In this document: piece by piece, positions 7,040-14,457 of the stretch
Layout of the letters: every line of letters starts with the position of its first letter
Numbering within the stretch: position 1 is the stretch's first letter
Assembly: GCA_035545895.1 (NCBI GenBank)
Contig: DASZXJ010000196.1
Span: 1 to 19,148, forward strand
Origin: DASZXJ01 sp035545895
GTDB lineage: Bacteria; Planctomycetota; Phycisphaerae; Tepidisphaerales; Tepidisphaeraceae
Direction of reading: 5' to 3'
DNA: 19,148 nt
Made by a program: the position numbers and the translations under genes
The notes under the pieces: model-generated
Database searches by the model: none
Told to the model about the DNA's origin: nothing
Seen by the model: only the letters and a program-made list of their open reading frames with translations

Positions 7040-7209
7040 AGTCCAGCCGTCGTCAATCAGATGATGCACTTTTTGTGAAATATATAAGTTGATGCATGAC
7101 TCGGATCGCCAGTATTGTTCGAAATGACGCGCGTAAGAATCCCAAGCATTTTGCCGCTGGTTCCCAAGTCCAAAATCGTCTAACAGCACAAGCGGCGTCC
7201 ATCGGTCGA
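7040..7209 (-). pseudogene. Possible gene fragment with a Walker-B-like segment
   Basis: On the minus strand the frame is open from just after a TGA (around 7225) and reads KITRLIDRWTPLVLLDDFG, then NAWDSYARHFEQYW and INLYISQKVHHLIDDGW, before running antisense into the nucleotidyltransferase gene. The composition is protein-like and VLLDDFG resembles a Walker B strand, but there is no good start codon and no recognised family. It may be the front part of a gene broken by the same event that left the 5862-6050 remnant. Low confidence. Confidence 0.22.
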
Positions 7210-7218
7210 TGAGCCTTG

Positions 7219-8046
7219 TTATTTTTCATTCCCTGCCCGTCTCGCCACGATCTGCAAATGCCCGGCCCTTCCCGCGGACGCCGGGTCTTTTACCAAGGCC
7301 TGTTCGATTTTGAGCAGGCGCTCCACAGCATTTGGGGTTTCGAGCAGCTTTTTGTTTTGACGGACGGGCACGATGGTTTTGCCGGCCAGGTCGAGCACTT
7401 CAAAGCCGGAGCTTTCGAACAGCCTTCGCAATGTGGCGGGCGTGAACGTCGTCAGCTCGAAGCGTTCCTGCTCGTCCTTGGTCAGCCACTGCGTTTTGCC
7501 GGAATGGACAAATTCTTCCAACGCATCGAGATTGCCTCTCTCAATGTAATGATCGATGGCGGCGAGCTTGTTGTCAGCCGTTGCTACGACGATGCCGCCG
7601 GGCGCACAGATGCGGGCCATCTCGTGGCAGGCACGTTTGGCGTCGGCGCAGATCGAAAGCGGATCGCCCATCGCCAGCACGAGGCTGAACTGATCGCCTG
7701 GCATTTGCGGCATGTCGATGATGTCGCCAACGACCAGCGTAGCTTTGGTGGCGCGATTGCCCATCGCGTCGAGTTTGCAACGCACCTGCTCGATCATCGC
7801 AGCCGATGAATCGAGAAACGTCACCGCAAATCCGCTCTTAAGCAGCTTCAATCCCCACTTGCCCGTACCACAGCCCAGATCGGCGCAGTGGGCATTGGCA
7901 TCGCGAGGCAGATGCGGCTTGATCATGCGCCAGGTAAGCTCATCATGAAATTCCCAGAAAGGGTCGTCGTAGATGGAGTCATATTGCCGCGCCACGCGGT
8001 CGTGATATCGGCGGGAGGCATCGGAGTTGCGCTGCTGTCGGGACAT
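7219..8046 (-). CDS. Class I SAM-dependent methyltransferase
   Basis: A 275-residue cytoplasmic enzyme with the Rossmann methyltransferase fold. Motif I is ADLGCGTGKWG (residues ~55-65), followed by the acidic residue after strand beta-2 (FLDSSAAM, Asp79) and motif II/III segments VVGDIIDMPQMP and FSLVLAMGDPLS, then the Pro-Gly turn ICAPGGIVVATADN. The N-terminal RRYHDRVARQYDSIY is typical of small-molecule or lipid/quinone-type Methyltransf_11/25 relatives. The substrate is unknown. ATG 8046 is preferred (ATG 8055 is three codons earlier); no Shine-Dalgarno is visible. The gene diverges from a membrane glycosyltransferase gene with only ~20 bp between start codons. A minus-strand start at 8193 would overlap that gene and is unlikely. 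Confidence 0.9.
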   Translation of the reverse strand: MSRQQRNSDASRRYHDRVARQYDSIYDDPFWEFHDELTWRMIKPHLPRDANAHCADLGCGTGKWGLKLLKSGFAVTFLDSSAAMIEQVRCKLDAMGNRATKATLVVGDIIDMPQMPGDQFSLVLAMGDPLSICADAKRACHEMARICAPGGIVVATADNKLAAIDHYIERGNLDALEEFVHSGKTQWLTKDEQERFELTTFTPATLRRLFESSGFEVLDLAGKTIVPVRQNKKLLETPNAVERLLKIEQALVKDPASAGRAGHLQIVARRAGNEK

Positions 8047-8065
8047 GCGTTGCATGGTAGCATGG

Positions 8066-9604
8066 ATGCGGATGAAGCGAAGGCTGCTCGACCACCCATG
8101 GCTGCTCCTGATGGTAATCCTGGCGATTGGCGCGGGCACGCGCATCGCGCGCTGCGGGTTTGAAGGACTGACGTTTGACGAGCAGTGGCACATGGAGCTA
8201 TCGACCGGCCGAGGGTCGTATCACGTCGGCATGCCGCGGGATCAGTATATTTTGCAAGCCCCCGCATCGACCTCATTAAAGGGAGCCGCCCCAGTCACCG
8301 CGATTTGGACGCATATAACCTATGCCGTCCATCCGCCTCTGTATTTCATCACGTTAAGGATTTGGCGGGAGATATTTGGTGAAGGGGATGCGCCTGCACA
8401 AGCATTGTCGATTTTCTGTTCATTGATCGCGATCGTGCTGATGTTTGAAGCCGCCCGCCGGTTGAATGGCCTAGTGCCGGCGCTGTGGGCGGCTCTGATT
8501 TTCGCGGTAGCGCCGACTCAGGCGTGGGTGGACCAACTGGTTCGAGGCTATGCGATGCTTCAGATGGTCGGCATGGCTACGGTGTTGGCGCTGGTGATGC
8601 TCAAAACATCGCCGGACAAGTCGGCGATTAAATCTGCAGCGTTGGGTGTGCTGGCGCTGGCAATGATGTTGACGCACTATTTCGCGATTGCGCCGCTGCT
8701 GGGTGTGGGTGTATTCGTGTTGATTGGATTGCGCAGCAAGGCGCGCTGGCAGGCATTAACGGCCTTGGTGTGCGCAGCCATCATCTATTCGATCATCTGG
8801 CTACCGTTCATGCTCAGGCAGCGGCAGGACGTGGTCGATGCCGATGCGTGGCTGAAAAAGGAGGATGCGGTAAAGATGGCGATCATCCGCACCGCAACCT
8901 GGCCCTGGCGGTTGATCGCGGATACGGGGCTTGAAGATCATCCGCAGCCGTGGCCTTATCTGTCGGCGGCGATGTTTGTGCTGCCGTTGGTCTTCATGCG
9001 CCGTCGGCCGGACATGCTGCTGTGGTATGTGTGGATGGCCAGCGCGCTGGGATTCATCGGCGTGCTTGATGCCGTTCGCGGCACGACCAATTCGCGATTC
9101 GCGAGATATGTGATCCAGGCCGGGCCGGCAGTGTTTGTGCTGTTCGCGGTGCTCGTTTCACTCCTGCCAAAATGGCTGGCCCGACCAATTCCCCTCGCGT
9201 TGGTGGCTGCGGCGCTGGGCATGTCGTGGGTGATTTATATTCCCGAGCAGGGTGATTTGCGGCCCATCGGAACATTTCTCGACGCGCATGTGACAGACTC
9301 CGAGCCAGTGATTTTTTATTCAGGCGATCTGCCGGAATATTTTCGAGGAATCTATTTTCTGGCGGGTGCGCATTATTCGCACCAGTTTCCCCGTCCGGCA
9401 ATGGAATTGTCCAAACCGCCCGGCGATGCGCTGCTCCGCAGTATTCCACACGCAACCGCGTGGGTCGTTTCCTCGCCATTGCCCGCGAATGGCATGGCGG
9501 AGAGATTCCCATCTGCGCAGATCCTCGAACAATACGATCTCATACGGCTCGCAACCATCGCTCACATTCGATTGCCAACCACCATGCCCGCGACTCAACC
9601 ATGA
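8066..9604 (+). CDS. Glycosyltransferase family 39-like integral membrane protein
   Basis: About 512 residues with a GT-C architecture: an N-terminal membrane helix (11-24), a periplasmic loop starting TFDEQWHMEL with the Asp38-Glu39 pair placed as in GT39/PMT/ArnT-type enzymes, and a second hallmark HPPLYFITLRIW (89-100), then many hydrophobic helices up to ~residue 390 and a soluble C-terminal domain of ~120 residues. Such enzymes transfer a sugar from a polyprenyl-phosphate donor to lipids or proteins at the outer face of the inner membrane; donor and acceptor are unknown here. The start is ambiguous among ATGs at 8027, 8066 and 8072; 8066 avoids overlap with the divergent methyltransferase. 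Its TGA overlaps the hrpB ATG (ATGA, 9601-9604). Confidence 0.82.
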   Translation: MRMKRRLLDHPWLLLMVILAIGAGTRIARCGFEGLTFDEQWHMELSTGRGSYHVGMPRDQYILQAPASTSLKGAAPVTAIWTHITYAVHPPLYFITLRIWREIFGEGDAPAQALSIFCSLIAIVLMFEAARRLNGLVPALWAALIFAVAPTQAWVDQLVRGYAMLQMVGMATVLALVMLKTSPDKSAIKSAALGVLALAMMLTHYFAIAPLLGVGVFVLIGLRSKARWQALTALVCAAIIYSIIWLPFMLRQRQDVVDADAWLKKEDAVKMAIIRTATWPWRLIADTGLEDHPQPWPYLSAAMFVLPLVFMRRRPDMLLWYVWMASALGFIGVLDAVRGTTNSRFARYVIQAGPAVFVLFAVLVSLLPKWLARPIPLALVAAALGMSWVIYIPEQGDLRPIGTFLDAHVTDSEPVIFYSGDLPEYFRGIYFLAGAHYSHQFPRPAMELSKPPGDALLRSIPHATAWVVSSPLPANGMAERFPSAQILEQYDLIRLATIAHIRLPTTMPATQP

Positions 9605-12078
9605 CGCCGTTGCCGATCGATCCATTTTTGCCGCAGATTATCCAGCGCGTGCGCGAGTCGCGAGCGCTGGTGCTGGTGGCTGAGCCGGGCGCGGGCAAGA
9701 CGACGCGCGTGCCGCCCGCGATTCTCGCGAGCAATTTGCTAAGCAGGGAAAATCCAAACATCGTGATGCTCCAGCCGCGCCGGGTGGCCGCCCGGGCAGC
9801 CGCGATGCGAATTGCCCAGGAAAATCACTGGCAAATCGGGCAGGAAGTCGGCTGGCATGTGCGGATGGATAAACGCGTCGGCCCGCGCACACGAATTCGC
9901 GTTGTCACCGAAGGCATCCTCACGCGACAACTGGTCGATGATCCATTTCTCGAAGGCATCGGTGCAGTCATCCTCGATGAATTTCACGAGCGAAGCATTC
10001 ACACGGATTTGGCGATTTCACTGCTGCGAGAAGTACGACAAACCGTCCGCAGCGATCTGATTCTGCTGGTGATGTCGGCGACGCTTGACGCAAAGCCCGT
10101 CGCGGATTTTCTCGGCGGCTGCCCAATCGCCAGCGTGCCTGGGCGGACTTTCCCGATTGATATTCAGTATGCGAGGTTTCCATCGGGCGATCCGTTGCCG
10201 CTGCGAATTGATACGGCGTTAAGCTCGATCACCGACGAGACCGGCGATGTTCTCATCTTCCTGCCGGGCGTGCGGCAGATCAATGAAACAGCCCGACAAC
10301 TTTCGCATTTCAAGGATTCGATCATCCTCCCACTACATGGAAGTCTGACCCCCGAGCAACAGATGCGTGCGCTGGAGCCGGCAGATCGCCGCAAGATCAT
10401 TCTCGCGACCAATATTGCCGAAACGTCGCTGACCATTGACGGCGTGCGAACCGTGATCGACAGCGGCGTGGCGCGCGTCGCGGGTTACGACGCTGAGCGC
10501 GGGCTCGATCGTCTCGATCTGGCCCAGATCAGCAAAGCCTCCGCCAGGCAGAGGGCCGGTCGTGCGGGGCGAACGGCGCCTGGGCGTTGCGTTCGGCTAT
10601 ATACCGAAAAAGAATTTCACGCGCTGGACGATTTCGAATTGCCCGAAATTCGGCGCATCGACCTGGCCGGCACGGTGCTGACGCTGCATGGGTGGGGCAA
10701 ATCGGATGTGCGGGCTTTCGGCTGGTATGAGTCGCCGCCCGACCAAATGATCGACGCTGCCGAGCAACTGCTCGAAATGCTCGGAGCACTTGAAAATGGG
10801 ACGATCACCGTATTGGGCCGGCAGATTCTGACCCTGCCGTTGCATCCGCGGCTGGCGCGACTGCTCATTGGAGCAGCAAAGCATTCTCTTCTGCAGGAAG
10901 GCGCTGCGATTGCAGCACTATTAAGCGAACGCGATTTTCCGCCGAGCGATTCTTCGCCGCAAAGTCATTCCAGTGACCTGCTGGTTCGATTGGGCAGGAT
11001 CAAGTCGATTCCGCAAATCGCGCAGGTAAGGGATGAATTGGTTCTAATTGGCAAATCAATCAGGCCTCTTCCCCCTCTCCCCCGTGTACAGGGGCGAGGG
11101 GATTCAGAGACAGGAGAATTGCTTTTACGACTGATCTTGATCGCTTACCCGGATCGCGTGTGCCGGCGCCGGGGTAAGGATCCATCTGCTGCCGTCATGG
11201 TGGGCGGCGGGGGAGTCAAGCTCGCGACGGAATCCGTCGTCAAGCGTCACGAATTCTTCGTTGCCGTCGATGCCCGTGCTGATGATCGCAATCCGCGCAA
11301 TGAAGCCCTCGTGCGAATCGCCAGCGGAATCGAGCCGGCCTGGCTCGAAGAATTCTTTCCCCACGAAATTTGCAAAGAGCGGAAGTTGGTCTTCGATTCC
11401 GACCGCCAGCGCGTGGTCGGGCATGGAACGATCAAATATCGCGATTTGATTTTGCGCGAAGATCGCGATGCGCCGGTGGATGCGGAAGAAGCCGGGAAAA
11501 TCCTCGCACAAGCCCTCCGGCCGCTTGCGGCTGAGCGCATCGCCAAAATTCCCGAAGCCGCCAATTTCCTGGCTCGCCTCGACTTGCTCAAACAATTCAT
11601 GCCCGAACATCCCTGGCCGGATATCGACGAAACATCGATTCTCGAAGAAATGTGTCGAGGCCTGCGAAGCGTCGAGCAACTTGACCGCGTCTCGCCGATC
11701 CCGATTCTTGAATCGCAATTGACCTATCCGCTTGACCGTTTATTTGAACAGCACGCGCCGCAATCCATTGAAGTACCCACCGGCAACAAGATCAGGATCG
11801 ATTACGCCAAAGGCCAATCGCCCGTATTGGCCGTGCGATTGCAGGAATTGTTCGGCTGGACGCAGACGCCGCGAATCGCCGGCGGACGCGTGCCGCTGGT
11901 CGTTCATCTGCTCGGCCCCAATTACCGCCCGGTGCAAGTCACCGACGATCTGGGCAGTTTCTGGAAAACGACGTACTTTCAAGTGCGAAAGGACTTGCGC
12001 GTGAGATACCCCAAGCATTCCTGGCCGGAAGACCCGCTCACGGCGCCGCCACAGGCGAAGGGCGGAAGGCGACGTTAG
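9601..12078 (+). CDS. hrpB: ATP-dependent RNA helicase HrpB
   Basis: 825 residues, the normal size for HrpB, a DEAH-box-type superfamily 2 helicase of unclear cellular role. In order: Walker A AEPGAGKTT (27-35), QPRRVAARAAAMR (motif Ia), LDEFHERS (DEFH 126-129, motif II), SAT (159-161, motif III), LATNIAETSLTIDGVRTVIDSG (motif V region), QRAGRAGRTAPG (motif VI), then the helicase-associated region and the HrpB C-terminal domain (HPWPDIDE onward, PNYRPVQVTDDLGSFWKTTY). ATG 9601 overlaps the preceding stop; an in-frame start at 9460 would lie inside the glycosyltransferase gene and is rejected. Around residues 488-503 (IRPLPPLPRVQGRGDSE) the frame contains a GC-rich palindrome, probably an inserted repeat. 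The C-terminus is basic (KGGRRR). Confidence 0.94.
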   Translation: MTPLPIDPFLPQIIQRVRESRALVLVAEPGAGKTTRVPPAILASNLLSRENPNIVMLQPRRVAARAAAMRIAQENHWQIGQEVGWHVRMDKRVGPRTRIRVVTEGILTRQLVDDPFLEGIGAVILDEFHERSIHTDLAISLLREVRQTVRSDLILLVMSATLDAKPVADFLGGCPIASVPGRTFPIDIQYARFPSGDPLPLRIDTALSSITDETGDVLIFLPGVRQINETARQLSHFKDSIILPLHGSLTPEQQMRALEPADRRKIILATNIAETSLTIDGVRTVIDSGVARVAGYDAERGLDRLDLAQISKASARQRAGRAGRTAPGRCVRLYTEKEFHALDDFELPEIRRIDLAGTVLTLHGWGKSDVRAFGWYESPPDQMIDAAEQLLEMLGALENGTITVLGRQILTLPLHPRLARLLIGAAKHSLLQEGAAIAALLSERDFPPSDSSPQSHSSDLLVRLGRIKSIPQIAQVRDELVLIGKSIRPLPPLPRVQGRGDSETGELLLRLILIAYPDRVCRRRGKDPSAAVMVGGGGVKLATESVVKRHEFFVAVDARADDRNPRNEALVRIASGIEPAWLEEFFPHEICKERKLVFDSDRQRVVGHGTIKYRDLILREDRDAPVDAEEAGKILAQALRPLAAERIAKIPEAANFLARLDLLKQFMPEHPWPDIDETSILEEMCRGLRSVEQLDRVSPIPILESQLTYPLDRLFEQHAPQSIEVPTGNKIRIDYAKGQSPVLAVRLQELFGWTQTPRIAGGRVPLVVHLLGPNYRPVQVTDDLGSFWKTTYFQVRKDLRVRYPKHSWPEDPLTAPPQAKGGRRR
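11072..11101. repeat. GC-rich palindrome embedded in hrpB
   Basis: CCCCTCTCCCC (11072-11082) pairs with GGGGCGAGGGG (11091-11101), one mismatch in 11 bp, around CGTGTACA whose TGTACA is itself palindromic. The element looks like the CCCTCTCCCC-type palindromes that, as I recall, are scattered between genes in several bacterial phyla. Here it is translated in frame as PPLPRVQGRG. Confidence 0.75.
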
Positions 12079-12092
12079 ACAATGACCGAATC

Positions 12093-12142
12093 CGCTTGCG
12101 GTTTCGCGGTCATCTCGGACATTTATCGCGAAACCGCAAGCG
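12093..12142. repeat. 16-bp perfect inverted repeat
   Basis: CGCTTGCGGTTTCGCG (12093-12108) is exactly complementary to 12127-12142, with an 18-nt spacer. It begins 15 bases after the hrpB stop codon. It could end or protect the hrpB message, but there is no T-tract. The sequence resembles the CGCTTGCGG...CCGCAAGCG palindromes I associate with planctomycete intergenic repeats (memory, unverified). Confidence 0.8.
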
Positions 12143-12359
12143 ACCACGAAAGCGATAGGGTAATCCGACTCACCGCCAGTACCGGCACATCAATTCCCGT
12201 CAGCACGCGCTCGTTTCGGCTGACGATCTTCGCGATGACATTGGCGGCTTTACCGGGGAGGGTGGATTTTATTTTGCGTTATTAAGTTTTGTAGCCTGGC
12301 GACCGTATCTACGGATGGAGAGGGATCTCGTTCGCGCGCTGCGTTGAAATGTCCCAGAA

Positions 12360-12580
12360 TGTCCGGTTTTGTCCCGTTTTTGCAAAAATGCAAAACGAAC
12401 CCAATTTTGGGAAAGAATGAAGTCAGAAGGATGAAGATCGAGAGACACAAGTGGAAGGTTATTTCCAAACGCCCACGGCGCCGCCGTGGGTTGAAATCCC
12501 AAAAAATCCAAGGATTTACAAAGGTTCGCAAGTGATGATAACCAAAATGACGAAACGAACCCAGTTAAAGAATTTCGTCC
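12360..12580. repeat. KTNPI-type dispersed repeat block (two AAACGAACCCA units and a hairpin)
   Basis: Two related units, AAAACGAACCCAATTTTGGG (from 12391) and AAACGAACCCAGTTAAAGAA (from 12554), lie about 160 bases apart, each followed by AAAGAA plus similar flanks. Between them, CCCACGGCG (12472-12480) pairs perfectly with CGCCGTGGG (12482-12490) around one base. Translation of the first unit gives CKTNPI, a string I remember from spurious short proteins in planctomycete genomes, suggesting a dispersed noncoding repeat rather than a gene. Confidence 0.5.
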
Positions 12581-12625
12581 GCAAGATTCGGCCGGGCCGG
12601 CAGATATAGTCGCAGTCCGGTCATT

Positions 12626-12649
12626 TAGCCCCGGGCATGCCCGGGGCTA
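12626..12649. terminator. 24-bp perfect palindrome at the 3' end of miaA
   Basis: TAGCCCCGGGCA (12626-12637) is followed immediately by its exact reverse complement (12638-12649). As RNA it can form a very GC-rich hairpin (about 10 bp around a small loop). It lies 10 bases beyond the miaA stop codon on the minus strand. There is no T-tract, so it may stop transcription only partly or mark an mRNA 3' end; it may also be a dispersed repeat. Confidence 0.5.
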
Positions 12650-12659
12650 TATGTTCAAT

Positions 12660-13571
12660 TCAGTGGAAGCTGTTCATCACCTGCTCGACCAACTCTCCGG
12701 GCGACGAGTTTCCTTGGAGCCATTGAACATGCTTAAACCGTCTGAACCATTTCATCTGTCTTCGAGCCAGTTGACGGGTCGCGATCTTGATCTGCTCGAT
12801 GGCATTGTCGAGCGACATCTTCCCTTGAAGCTGGTCGATCAACTCGCGATATCCGGTGGCTTCGACGGCGGTCTTGGAAAGCGCGTCGAACCGCTTGAGC
12901 AAATCTCGAGTTTCGTCAACCCAGCCGGCATCGATCATCGTTTTGACGCGCGCATTGATTCGGCGATTCAATTCATCGCGGTCCCAGTTCAAACCAAACC
13001 ACCTGGCGGCGTGTCGCGCCTGGCCGGACGTCCATTCGGTTTGAAACGACGAAATCGCCTGGCCAGTCAGTTCATACACTTCCAGCGCACGCACGAGTCG
13101 TCGGCGATCGTTGACATGAATGCGCTGGGCGGCGGCGGGGTCGATGCGTTGCAATCGGGTGTGCAGTTCGGCCAACGGCGTCGCGCTAAGCCGCAAGCGA
13201 AGATTGGCGTCCGCGCTGGGTCCTTCAAACAATCCTTCAAACAACGATTTGTAATAAAGCGGCGTGCCGCCTGTCGCGATCAGCGGAATATTTCGCCGGA
13301 CGGAATCAGAAATAATTTGATCGGCCTGCTCGACAAATTGCGCGACCGCAAATGTTTCGTCCGGATTGACCACGTCGATCAGGTGATGAACGACTTGTTG
13401 TCGCTCGGCGGCGCTTGGCTTGGCGGTGCCGATGTTCATGTGCCGGTAAATCTGCATCGAATCGACGCTGAGAATTTGCGCCCCGATTTTTTGCGCCACA
13501 CGCATCGCCAGATCCGATTTTCCCGATGCGGTGGGCCCCAGAATGACAATGATGTTGGGCTGATCTGCCAT
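12660..13571 (-). CDS. miaA: tRNA dimethylallyltransferase
   Basis: A 303-residue cytoplasmic enzyme that transfers a dimethylallyl group to N6 of adenosine-37 in tRNAs reading codons that begin with U. The P-loop is GPTASGKSD (12-20). The conserved SVDSMQIYRHMNIGTAKP (35-52) contains the catalytic Asp37, and HHLIDV, the GGTPLYYKSL segment (101-110) and later WFGLNWDRDELNRRI, which matches the family region before the tRNA-binding helices, also fit. Length is normal. ATG 13571 is preferred over a TTG at 13589. No Shine-Dalgarno. It diverges from hsp20 across 183 bases and ends at a GC-rich palindrome. Confidence 0.96.
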   Translation of the reverse strand: MADQPNIIVILGPTASGKSDLAMRVAQKIGAQILSVDSMQIYRHMNIGTAKPSAAERQQVVHHLIDVVNPDETFAVAQFVEQADQIISDSVRRNIPLIATGGTPLYYKSLFEGLFEGPSADANLRLRLSATPLAELHTRLQRIDPAAAQRIHVNDRRRLVRALEVYELTGQAISSFQTEWTSGQARHAARWFGLNWDRDELNRRINARVKTMIDAGWVDETRDLLKRFDALSKTAVEATGYRELIDQLQGKMSLDNAIEQIKIATRQLARRQMKWFRRFKHVQWLQGNSSPGELVEQVMNSFH

Positions 13572-13682
13572 GTCGGCAAAGGCTGTCAAAATTGCAGTGT
13601 GAATTTACGGGCAACATGAGGGGGCATATGCGTAAATCCAGCATTTGCAAACACTAACAAAATACGTCTTTTAATCGTCATT

Positions 13683-13698
13683 TGGCACGCAATTTTCT
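13683..13698 (+). promoter_or_regulatory. Near-consensus sigma-54-like promoter upstream of hsp20
   Basis: TGGCACG (13683-13689), four bases, then TTTCT (13694-13698) fits the sigma-54 pattern TGGCACG-N4-TTGCW with a single mismatch, though that mismatch hits the important -12 GC. A start near 13709 would give a ~46-nt leader. No good sigma-70 pair is visible at this position. Confidence 0.38.
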
Positions 13699-13729
13699 AT
13701 ATGTACAGCGACGAGTTGAACAGTGTTTT

Positions 13730-13749
13730 TAACCTGATTAAGGAGGTTA
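13730..13749 (+). promoter_or_regulatory. Hairpin over the hsp20 Shine-Dalgarno, possible RNA thermometer
   Basis: TAACCT (13730-13735) is complementary to AGGTTA (13744-13749), with GATTAAGG as the loop. The stem contains the second AGG of the Shine-Dalgarno AAGGAGG (13740-13746). A short AU-rich stem masking the ribosome-binding site of a small heat-shock gene is the design of known heat-opening RNA thermometers. The stem is only six base pairs, so the role is inference. Confidence 0.4.
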
Positions 13750-13754
13750 CATTT

Positions 13755-14195
13755 ATGTCACTGCCAAGTCGAATTTCACCTGCTTTGGATGAGTTTCCCT
13801 ACGGCGGCGTTCAGCGCGATTTCGATAACCTGATGCGCGGCTTTTTTAATGGCCGCACAAACGGTTCGCTCGCGAATTATGCCGTCGATGTTCGCGAAGA
13901 TGCGGATCACATTTATGTCGAAGCCGAAATGCCTGGCTTTAAAAAGGAAGAGGTTGACATCACCCTGGAGAATTCCACGCTCACGATCTCCGCGGAAAGG
14001 CGCAGCGAGCAAAAACCGGAAAATAGTGGCGACTATCTTCTGAACGAGCGCCGTTACACGCGCTATCTTCGGAGTTTTGCCCTGCCTCCCACAGTCGATG
14101 AGAAGACTGTCCAGGCCAATCTGAAGGAAGGGGTGTTAACCATTACTCTGAACAAGTCCGAGGCCTCCAAACCTCGAAAGGTTCAGGTTTCATGA
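13755..14195 (+). CDS. Small heat shock protein, Hsp20/alpha-crystallin family
   Basis: 146 residues. An ATP-independent chaperone that binds unfolding proteins. The alpha-crystallin domain spans about residues 42-134 (YAVDVREDADHIYVEAEMPG, the TLTISAER strand, then SFALPPTVDEKTVQANLKEGVLTITL). The A-x-x-x-x-G-V-L signature is at 121-128 (ANLKEGVL), and a C-terminal V-Q-V (143-145) stands in for the I-x-I/V assembly motif. The start at ATG 13755 is set by the strongest Shine-Dalgarno in the window (AAGGAGG at 13740-13746); the upstream in-frame ATG 13701 is rejected. It is probably heat or stress regulated (see the adjoining sigma-54-like site and leader hairpin). Its stop codon lies in the palindrome GGTTTCATGAAACC. 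Confidence 0.95.
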   Translation: MSLPSRISPALDEFPYGGVQRDFDNLMRGFFNGRTNGSLANYAVDVREDADHIYVEAEMPGFKKEEVDITLENSTLTISAERRSEQKPENSGDYLLNERRYTRYLRSFALPPTVDEKTVQANLKEGVLTITLNKSEASKPRKVQVS

Positions 14196-14233
14196 AACCA
14201 AGTCTCAAAAAGACCTGCTAATTTGTAAGGCGA

Positions 14234-14280
14234 AATGACGCAAGGGTGCCTGATCTTACACCGGCACCCTTTGCGTCATT
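14234..14280 (+). terminator. Long stem-loop downstream of hsp20
   Basis: AATGACGCAAGGGTGCC (14234-14250) pairs with 14263-14280 over 17 bp with one bulged base; the loop is 12 nt. There is no run of T after it, so it is either a T-poor terminator or an mRNA-stabilising hairpin. Confidence 0.6.
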
Positions 14281-14457
14281 GAAAATGTAGGGAAGTCCCT
14301 AAACAAACGATACAATCGTTTCAAACGTCATAATCGGGGGAGTTTCGCAGTTATCGTCACGCCAGTTCAAGCGCTCTACGCTTCCAGACGATGGGATTTA
14401 TAGCAAAATTGGATGGTAGTGGCCTGAGCTATAAAAGGATTATATATTCCCGTGATT

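Larger units (their letters stand above)
12079..12659. other. Gene-free repeat-rich region between hrpB and miaA
   Basis: 581 bases. I find no credible gene: the longest frames (12082-12285 +, 12344-12535 +, 12250-12531 -) are built from palindromes and repeat sequence and lack start signals. It contains a 16-bp perfect inverted repeat (12093-12142), repeat sequence with two related AAACGAACCCA units (12384-12575), a 9-bp hairpin (12472-12490) and a 24-bp perfect palindrome (12626-12649). Confidence 0.75.

Noticed and set aside
9460..9600. Upstream extension of hrpB by 47 codons
   Set aside because: Lies entirely inside the glycosyltransferase gene and is not needed for the helicase fold; ATG 9601 begins at the normal HrpB N-terminus.
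12082..12285. 67-codon plus-strand frame and an antisense 48-codon frame (NERVLTGIDVPVLAVS) after hrpB
   Set aside because: The plus frame starts in the palindrome with no ribosome-binding site. The minus frame is protein-like but has no start codon and ends inside the inverted repeat; I recognise no family.
12344..12535. Small plus-strand ORF containing KTNPI
   Set aside because: It is made of repeat sequence with a palindrome in the middle and no ribosome-binding site; treated as noncoding repeat.
12651..13619. 322-codon plus-strand frame
   Set aside because: Antisense to miaA, whose motifs are unambiguous; composition reflects codon bias of the opposite strand.
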